This document shows positions 57,887-64,000 of a stretch of 64,000 nucleotides of DNA, one piece after another; the stretch's first letter is position 1; the number at the start of each line of letters is the position of its first letter. Below the pieces are notes generated by a model. It did not search any database. It worked only from the letters and a program-made list of their open reading frames with translations, and was not told where the DNA came from. The stretch spans positions 148,440 through 212,439 of the forward strand of contig MNCI01017532.1 in assembly GCA_015680685.1 (NCBI GenBank), read 5' to 3'. The DNA comes from Gnetum montanum (lineage: Eukaryota; Streptophyta; Gnetopsida; Gnetales; Gnetaceae). The translations under genes were made by a program, and so were the position numbers.

Positions 57887-60800
57887 ATGACTACCTATGA
57901 TGATCTTTGTTCGCCCTGAATTCTGACAAGGCCCCACGGTCGATTTATGAGATGCTTGAATGTAGAGTTGGCAGATTTTGAACCATTTCCTTATGACATC
58001 AACATAGCATTCTTAGAAACATGCCCAAACTAGCCTAAATATTTGGTCCAAGCCTTAGATTTAGAGGTCAATGATATAACTAAGGACCCCCTTATCGAAA
58101 TCCCCATGACTACATCTAAAGGAGAGGCAAGAACATTAAAGTTTAGCTCTTTGCTAGAGTCACAAGTTCAACAAAACATCTCTAAGGTCCTCAATGATAA
58201 TGCTAAAGTGTTTGCATGGTCGTATGAAGACATGCTAGGCTTAGACCCACGCATCATACATCACAATATCATACTAGATTCATGTGTCAAGGCAGTCAAA
58301 CAAAAAGCCTGCAAGATCAAACCAGATATTGCCTTAGCTGTACGTGGCAAAATCACTAAACTTTACCAGGCTAGGTTCATTCGGGCAGTTGATTATTTGG
58401 AATGGGTATCAAACATCATTGTTGTTTTCAAGAAAATTAAGGGTATACAAATCTATAGCGACTTTTGGGATCTAAATAAGGCAACAATTAAGGATGATTT
58501 TCCATTGCCTACTATTAACCAACTCATCGATACTATGACAGGTCATGCCTTACTATCCTTCATGGATGGATTCTCAGGCTACAATCAAATCCGCATAAAT
58601 TTAGAACATCAGCTAACTACTACCTTCATGACCCCTTGGGGAACCTTCTGCTACACAATGATTCCCTTCAAGCTAAAAAATGCAGGAGCAATGTATCAGC
58701 AAGCGATGACCTATATCTTTAGTGACTATCTTTTAGAGAAGCTAAATGATTATGTGGATGATATAGCCATTAAATTTGAAAAAGCTACTGATCATGTAAA
58801 TGACCTAAACTTGGTCCTTCAATGTTGTTATAAGCATGAACTTTACCTCAACCCCAGAAAATGTGTTTTTGGAGTCAAAACCGGACACATGTTAGGTTTT
58901 GTGGTGTCAGAAATGAGGATATGTGTAGACCCCAAAAAAGTTAAAGTCATTGTTAACCTGGCACCACCTACAAACCTTAAGGAGTTGCATGGGTTGTAGG
59001 GAAGGGTACAATTCATAAGAAGACTTATTGCAAGGTTAACTAATAAGCTACATCTAATGCAACACTTGCTCAAAAAGGAAGTTAAATTTGAGTGGACAAA
59101 TTAATGTCAAGAAGCTTTTGATAGCTTAAAGAAAGAGCTTGTCCATCTTCCCACTATTTACCCTCCACAGAGAGACAAGCCTTTTTACATTTACCTTGCC
59201 ACTTCAGACATGTCTATTACTGCTTTGCTATGCCAAAAGATGGATGATGGTTCCGAAATCCCTATCTACTACTTGAGTCATGCGTTGGTAGCCTATGAAG
59301 CGAAATAAAATGTAGAGAAAAATTATCTTGCTTTAGTGTTCACGCTTAAAAAATGGAGGCATTATTTGTTTCGAAGCCAAGTAAACATTATTTGCAAGAA
59401 TAACATACTTCGGTCTATTACAACCAATATATACGAAAGTAGTAGGATAGCCCGATGGAAAGCCATAACTGCGGAATTTGATTTACACTATGTAGCATAA
59501 TCATCTATAAAGGGTCAAGTAATCACTACGTAACTTATGGCTTCACCTACCAATGACCAAGCAGTCATAGAACCTGAGTTTCCAGATGAGCACATTAGTA
59601 GCATAAGCCCAGTACCCGTAGACTTCAAAGCCATTCTTCGTTTTGACGGGGCTTCAACTACACAAGGTGGTAGTTCCATCACTGTTCTTACATTTCCATC
59701 TAAGGTGATTCGACCTTTTACATATCACTTCACATTTCTTTGCATGAACAATGTAGCAAAATATGAGGGTCTCCTTAGGGGCATTCTAGGAGCTTGAGAG
59801 TTAGGTATCCAAAGCTTAGCAATTCAAGGTGATTCACAACTAGTTATTAACTAAGTTATAGAGGTGTTTTCTTGCAAGGCACAACATTTGCAACCTTACT
59901 ATGATTTAGCCAAATATTTGCTAAAGTAATTTGCAACTCTAGACGTCCAATATGTACCTCGCAATGAAAATACTATAGCCAATGCATTAGCAACGTGAGC
60001 CCTGAGTATGCCACCACATATTTTTGCCACCTTACTGGCTATGATAGTGAAATGCACTGACCCTATCATTCACATAGCACACATCGCATCTGTAAGTGCA
60101 GTGCATACTAAAAAATTGTATGATAACATTTAAATATACCTCCGACATGGTGAAACCCCACACAACCTAACACCTGCCCAAAGGGATGCACTATGAAAAC
60201 GAGCACAACAGTATGTCCTTGTAGGAGATAACACTCTATGCAAATGCTCTTGTGATGGGATATTCCTAGCTTGTGTTAGTGGGGATGAGGCACAAAAAAT
60301 TGTGGATCAAGTCCATGAGAGATTGTGTGGAGGGCACATAGCTCCCAGGGCTATGGCAACAAAAATTAGACATCTAGGCTACTACTGGCCTTACATGGAA
60401 TGTGAATATGTATCTAAAGTTAAGACATGTAATGTATGTCAACCCCATGGGAACCTTATACATGTATCTCCTACCAAATTACATACCACATAGATCACGT
60501 GGCCTTTCCAACGTTGGGGACTAAACATCATAGGACCCATTACAGCTAAGTCTTCTGTAGGGCATAGTTTCATTATTATCAGAACTAAATACTTTACAAA
60601 ATGGGTAGAAGCTATTCCTCTCAAAAAGACCACATCCCAACAGGTTTGCAAGTTCATGCTGGACAACATAGTTACATGATTTGGCCTTCACATGACTATT
60701 TTTATTGACAACGGCCATAATTCAGTAGCGCAAAAACCAAAGCCTTTTGCAAAATTCTTGGTATCAAACATTCTTTCTCATCACCATGTTACCTCTAAGC

Positions 60801-61358
60801 AAATGGCCAAGCAAAGGCTACCAATAAGATCATCATCAACCTTTTGAAAAGGATGCTTAGCAGCAGTAAGAGGTGATGGCATGAGCAAATCCTCTACATG
60901 CTTTAGTCTTATCACACAGCATGCAGGACAGCTACAAGAAAGACCCCGTATAGTCTTGTATACAGATCTAAAGTGGTGTTACCTCTTGAATTGAAGGTCT
61001 CGTTGCTTCAAATGATCCTTTCGAATGTTATGGATGAGGTGCAAAACAACGAGTCAAGAATCATTGATCTTGACTCTACAAAGGAAGAGCACATCCAAAC
61101 GCTTAACCGCATCGAGTGGTACCAAGACAAGCAATGGAGAAAACATCAATGCAATCTACAACAACGTCCAATCAAAAAAGGGGACTTAGTCCTCAAGGCC
61201 ATTCGTGAACTCGTGAGCAAATTCTTAGCCAACTAGGAAGGCCCCTTTGTAGTTACAAAATAATATGAGAATGGGGCATTCAAATTGGCTAATGTAGATG
61301 GAAACGAGTTTCCAAATCCTATCAATCATTTGTACTTGAAGCCATACTATGCCTAACA
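57887..61358 (+). pseudogene. Element D pol: RT, RNase H, integrase
   Basis: The ATG at 57887 starts MTTYDDLC. The frame is open from 58043 to 58999 with LYQARFIRAVDYLEWVSNI, LNKATIKDDFPLPTINQLI, FMDGFSGYNQIRI and the RT catalytic YVDD (58751-58762). RNase H follows with LRFDGASTTQGG and NNVAKYEGLL. Integrase begins near 60302 with GGHIAPRAMATKIRHLGYYW, CNVCQ and WGLNIIGPI. The catalytic Glu of NGQAEATNK reads Lys (60814-60816). The C terminus runs to NHLYLKPYYA at 61358. Compared with E, the RT-RNase H connection is complete. Stops and frameshifts make it non-functional. Confidence 0.93.
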
Positions 61359-61971
61359 TGAAATATTGCATCGCACATAAAGCAAGGTAAGCAGATAGTC
61401 CGCTACGACTATAAACTGGCACAAATCATCCACTATGATGTAAAATTGATACAGAATGTCCACTATGACATTAAATTGGCATAGTATGTCTTTGGGCCAT
61501 GACATAAAACTGGCACCCACAGATTGTCCTTGGGCCATGACATAAAATTGGCACCCGCAACATGATCTTCTATGACCTTAAATTGGCCATCCCCCATCCA
61601 CTACAATGTTAAATTAGCACAATGGTCTACTAGGAGCTTAAACTAGCACATCAGTTTGCTAAGACCTTAAATTGGCACATCACTGTATGCTAAGACCTTA
61701 AACTAGCACATCTGACGGTCTACCAAGACCTAAAACTAGGTTCATAGTGCAATGTCTCCTAGCTCACACATGTGATCTTGTGAACAAGTGAGCATGCATA
61801 TCTTCGAGCTTCCTAGGAAACATGGGGTGGGATGTTGCAGTGCCAGAATGAAGTTCACTTCACCAAGTAAAAACCCTCTGGGACACATGCAATGTTGTCA
61901 TCCCTGGCATCTTGCTAATCTTCCAAAGATGTCATATGGCATCTTGCTAACCTTCCATAGCTATTGCCGCC
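61359..61971 (+). other. Element D 3' region with repeat array; truncated
   Basis: 61395-61740 holds about ten degenerate units of GGTCTGCTAAGACCTTAAA with TGGCAC, the pol-bracketing repeat. A short sequence with two GGCATCTTGCTAA repeats follows and is cut by element F. The 3' LTR of D is absent. Confidence 0.8.
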
Positions 61972-62091
61972 ATTTCACTTCCTAGAAGAGCTAGTACATT
62001 AGATAACTAAAGATCCACAAAATTCAACCAAATTGCACATAACACCTTAGTGATTCATATGGTTGGGTGTAGGGGTATCTCGCCACTCATC
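61972..62091 (+). repeat. Element F LTR, 3' end only
   Basis: CACTTCCTAGAAGAGCTAG through CGCCACTCATCA matches the last 120 bp or so of the C LTR. The 5' part of the LTR is missing at the junction with D. Confidence 0.85.
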
Positions 62092-62092
62092 A

Positions 62093-62110
62093 TTAGCATA
62101 ATTTTCAAGG
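62093..62110 (+). promoter_or_regulatory. Element F primer-binding site (heavily decayed)
   Basis: TAGCATAATTTTCAAGGA lies at the same position relative to the LTR end as the tRNA-Asp sites of A, B and C. Confidence 0.65.
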
Positions 62111-62252
62111 ACATTTTTTTTGTTTTTTGCACTATCCAGGACCTAGTGAAAAGTATTTAAATCATTGGAATGAACCTTAGAGTCATATCATATTTTACAA
62201 TTACTACAACAAGTTCTAAGAGCACACTATGATTTTTATTTGCTAACTAAAA

Positions 62253-64000
62253 ATGTCTTCCTCTCAAGGAATTCTTCTTCACCTAAGGTCGATAGAATTA
62301 ATCCATAAAATCCTCAAAAATATCGAATTATATATACTCATCCTAATGAGGATGTGTCGAACTTCACCTTCATCCTACACCAGGATGAATAGCTACGGTG
62401 GTGTAACATGGAGGGCATCATTTTTTTGCTGCCCAATCATGTTGCTCCTGCAAGGCTCTATTAAATTCTTGCATGATGTGGACTTCAAGACTACCATGGG
62501 GAGTATATTGTGGAAGATGCTGATGCTAGGGATTACCATCCCACTAAAGCACAATGTCTACAAGATCAACAGCTAGAGCAGTGCTATAAATTTTCAAAGG
62601 GAAAAGAACTTAACAATTCTTCATTCCTATTGTACCAACAAGCTAGTGGGGAACCCTTCTCTAGGAATTTTCCATTCACTGAAACTCCTCTCCTTAACTT
62701 CGATGATGGAGGTCAAAATCAGAATCTAGACTCCATAGTTCATAATCTTGATTCTGGTAACAAGGGATCCAATGACAAAGAAGGATCTAGAGGGCCAAGT
62801 CAAGACAGGGATGCAGATAAGAAGTAAGATTATGATTATGATCGAAATTGTCGAAGAGGTGGAAGTAGGTGCCATGATGGTGTTGGTTCTTCTTCCTCTT
62901 CCCCTTCATCATCATCTTCTTCTTCTAGCTCTAACCATCACTGCAAAGGGTGAGATTGTGATGGAGGTGATTCAAAGGAATAAAATGACTAACGAGACCA
63001 AAATAACTAAAGAGACCACCGAGATAGAAAAGATTAAAGGTGCAAACATTCAAGAGAGGCACATCATCATGAACGAAGGTGTAGCAAAGGGCATCATAGG
63101 CACCATGATTAAGGCATCGATGAGCCTCTATTTGCTACCCAAAGTATGCTTAACATCGCAAAGGTAGTCAAAATTCCAACAAGGCATGTGAAGGATAGTC
63201 AAATCAAATGGATAGATATGAACAATATTCCTTGATTTGAAGGAGGATATAACTCTAATTTGCATAATCATCTTCAAGCTTTCTAAGATGCATGTGCTTT
63301 GCAAAACATTGAAAATAAGTGGCAAAAATTGAAGTTTTTCCCTAGGACAATGATCAAGGAAGCAGAAAACTGGTACTAGTCCTTAGAGCCAAAATATATC
63401 AAACGATGAAGTACCATGCTTGAGTTGTTCAATGATAAGTATCAAACATACTCCAGAGTGTCCAACCTAAGGAAGAAAATTCAACGGTGAAAACAAGGAA
63501 CACACAAACCCTTGGATGCCACCATTGGTTGATACTATGTCTTAATGCACAAATGTCCTAGTCATGGTTATTCTCAATTGATTTAATTTTCGCCACATTC
63601 TAGATGGGCTTCATAATGAAATGAGGAAAAATCTTGGTGTCTATGCCCAAGGGTGATTATCAAAACTAATTTTCCATCAAATACAAAGATTAATAGAGTA
63701 GGTTACCAAAGAGGAGGGTGAACTAAGAAAAAGAGAAGTGTAGAAGAGTACAACTATGATCCTTCCATTTGCAAGAGGGAGGTTCAATTTTGTGACAATG
63801 AAGATGAGTTCATATTTCATGAGGGGGAGCATAAGAAAGCCTTTCCACTCCAACAATTTGAATTTGACCTTACAACCAATATTGATCAGTTAGGGGACTT
63901 AATGGATAATAGATTCTAGGTTGTTCTCAAAGTTGCTGAGGAGTCCAAAGAACAAAGAAGTGAGCATGAGCACAGAAGGCACAAGAAAGCTAAACGTGCA
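62253..64000 (+). pseudogene. Element F gag remnant (runs off the window)
   Basis: The ATG at 62253 opens MSSSQG, and the conserved reading shifts frames: FTFILHQDE, DYHPTKAQCLQDQQLEQ, FSRNFPFTETPLLNFDDGG, SGNKGSNDKEGSRGPSQDRD, a Ser-rich run, DMNNIP and GGYNSNLHNHLQAF (about 63240), WQKLKFFPRTMIKEAENWY and STMLELFNDKYQTYS. Gag of the same Athila-like family as C, with the same kinds of stops (TAG or TAA for CAG or CAA, TGA for TGG). The protease would lie beyond the window. Confidence 0.82.

Overview
The window looks like a repeat-packed stretch of a large plant nuclear genome. Evidence: a coiled-coil NB-ARC-LRR resistance gene, plant L1-type LINE remains, Copia and Ty3/Gypsy elements of the plant Athila-like and Tat/Ogre-like types, a tRNA-Asp primer-binding site typical of plant Athila elements, and plant telomere-type TTTAGGG units. 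The depth of nesting and the age of most copies suggest a conifer or other gymnosperm, but this is inference. The sequence has a 645-base gap (11839-12483) and single Ns at 4670, 5113, 9305 and 53128.

1-7500, the gene-bearing end: tail of an internally deleted Copia element (1-~928), then a CC-NB-ARC-LRR gene (1161-3882, +) with an N-terminal frame break and a TAG between NB-ARC and LRR. About 2.2 kb without genes follows (three small tandem duplications), then a frameshifted PPR-like gene on the minus strand (6113-6995).

7490-25482 and 41926-45446: a truncated LINE (ORF1 plus endonuclease) abuts a pile of Athila-like elements that carry only gag and protease. Element A (9786-17011, TSD AGTGT) sits inside the 5' LTR of element B (9568-21880). 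Element C (from 21881) follows, and is itself split by element E. A lone minus-strand LTR of the same superfamily (G) lies at 44482-45446. Element F (61972-64000) is a further copy.

25483-41920: element E, a 16.4-kb minus-strand Tat/Ogre-like Gypsy element inserted into C's protease (TSD GATTT). ~47000-61970: element D, an older plus-strand relative, truncated on the right by F. Both have the layout LTR, PBS, gag, protease (lost in D), an antisense gene, RT-RNase H-integrase, repeats, LTR (3' LTR lost in D).

The main discovery candidate is that antisense gene (E: ~32700-36272 on +; D: ~56280-51826 on -). It has conserved GT-AG introns, a conserved exon order in two diverged copies, an acidic C-terminal tail, and an upstream region rich in the same short palindromes found in the U3 of the element's own LTR. 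It lies between protease and RT, where a sense-strand intron could run: both copies show a 3' splice-site-like sequence just before the pol ATG. A second pattern is that degenerate copies of a roughly 23-bp motif bracket pol in both elements. A third is that each LTR family carries its own array of short palindromes upstream of its TATA box.
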